Assembly (NCBI GenBank): GCA_009783525.1 | Contig: WRDG01000143.1 | Span: forward strand, 1 to 6,192 | DNA length: 6,192 bases | Direction: 5' to 3' | Origin: Defluviitaleaceae bacterium | GTDB lineage: Bacteria > Bacillota > Clostridia > Lachnospirales > WQUN01 | Shown here: positions 5,445-6,192 of the stretch, one piece after another | Layout: each line of letters begins with the position of its first letter | Position numbering within the stretch: the first letter of the stretch is position 1 | Made by a program: the position numbers and the translations under genes | Notes under the pieces: generated by a model | The model's input: the letters and a program-made list of their open reading frames with translations, nothing else | Databases searched by the model: none | Told to the model about the DNA's origin: nothing

Positions 5445-6192
5445 TTTCGAGTTTAAGCACGTTCATGAACGCCGCCTGCGGAACCTCCACAACACCGATT
5501 TGGCGCATTTTTTTCTTGCCTTCTTTTTGTTTTTCAAGCAGTTTCTTTTTCCGCGTGATGTCGCCGCCGTAACATTTTGCCAACACATCTTTGCGCAGCG
5601 CACCTATTGTCTCGCGCGCGATCACTTTGCTTCCGATGCACGCTTGTATCGGTATCTCGAATTGGTGCCTCGGAATTTCTTTTTTTAACTTTTCTACGAT
5701 TTTGCGCCCCCTCTCCTGTGCGGAAGCCGAAAATACTATGAACGAAAGCGCGTCAACCGGTTCGCGGTGAACAAGAATGTCGAGCTTTACGAGTTCCGAT
5801 TCTCTGTAGCCGTGAAAATCGTAGTCGAGCGACGCATAACCTCTGCTTCGTGACTTTAACGTGTCGAAAAAATCGTAAATAATTTCGTTAAGAGGTATTT
5901 CATAGCGCAGTAAGGCTCGGGTCGGCTGGACATATTCCATACCGAGATAAATCCCCCTGCGTTCTTGGCACAACTCCATTATGACGCCCACATAGTCCGT
6001 AGGCAGAAGGATCTCCGTTTTGACGATGGGTTCTTCCATGCGCAGTATGCGTGTTGTGTCGGGCATGTCTGCGGGATTCGACAAATCAATTTCCGTATTG
6101 TCCGTCAATAAAATTTTATATATGACGCTCGGCGCGGTGGTGACAAGCTCGAGGTTGTACTCGCGTTCAAGCCTTTCTTGAATAATTTCCAA
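5437..6192 (-). CDS. lepA: LepA (elongation factor 4), C-terminal part, 5' end beyond window
   Basis: The open frame runs from the right edge to TGA at 5439-5437, giving 251 residues, about the C-terminal 40 percent of a protein normally near 600. The first in-window codon is TTG, which is an internal leucine (LHLEIIQERLEREYN context), not a start. Visible parts are the end of domain III (IIQERLEREYN), the EF-G-like domain V (EPIVKTEILLPTDYVG through DYDFHGYRES, fragment residues about 54-132), and the LepA-specific C-terminal domain with ACIGSKVIARETIGALRKDV and CYGGDITRKKKLLEKQKEGK near the end. The GTPase domain is outside the window. LepA is a ribosome-dependent translational GTPase linked to elongation under stress and to ribosome assembly. 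Its stop overlaps the hemW start by 8 bp (ATGAATGA), suggesting one transcript with coupled translation. Confidence 0.96.
   Translation of the reverse strand: MEIIQERLEREYNLELVTTAPSVIYKILLTDNTEIDLSNPADMPDTTRILRMEEPIVKTEILLPTDYVGVIMELCQERRGIYLGMEYVQPTRALLRYEIPLNEIIYDFFDTLKSRSRGYASLDYDFHGYRESELVKLDILVHREPVDALSFIVFSASAQERGRKIVEKLKKEIPRHQFEIPIQACIGSKVIARETIGALRKDVLAKCYGGDITRKKKLLEKQKEGKKKMRQIGVVEVPQAAFMNVLKLENE

Overview
This is a bacterial chromosomal segment of moderate GC content, by eye in the mid-40s percent. A/T homopolymer runs are frequent even inside genes. The gene content (NFACT-family RqcH, a YlxP/DUF503 protein, and lepA directly followed by hemW) points to a Bacillota-type genome, probably an uncultured lineage. 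I cannot assign class or genus. All genes are ordinary chromosomal families. I see no transposase, integrase, CRISPR array, phage or defence gene.

Left arm (1-1964, minus strand): a ribokinase-type PfkB kinase (rbsK) is followed by a type I glycerate kinase that runs off the left edge. The two overlap by 13 bp and look translationally coupled. Both feed carbon into central metabolism.

Centre (1965-2569): a 128-bp AT-rich divergent intergenic region carries a well-formed promoter (TTGACA, 17-bp spacer, extended -10) for a tRNA-Thr(GGU) gene. T-tracts follow the tRNA. A second, weaker promoter candidate leads into a plus-strand pair: the small YlxP/DUF503 protein and RqcH, the ribosome-associated quality-control factor that adds C-terminal tails to stalled nascent chains.

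Right arm (4284-6192, minus strand): the C-terminal part of lepA (elongation factor 4), whose 5' end is off the right edge, overlaps by 8 bp with hemW, a radical-SAM heme chaperone. hemW converges on rqcH and their 3' ends overlap by 35 bp.

The most notable non-obvious signal is at this convergence. No intergenic space exists for terminators. Instead, two hairpin-plus-T-tract terminators reading the plus strand lie inside hemW, and one long inverted repeat with a T-tract reading the minus strand lies inside rqcH. Each gene therefore appears to carry the other's terminator within its coding sequence. A second point of interest is that tRNA-Thr, a ribosome-associated YlxP protein and RqcH are consecutive, and translation-linked lepA is nearby. 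I found no clear evidence of a wholly new system.
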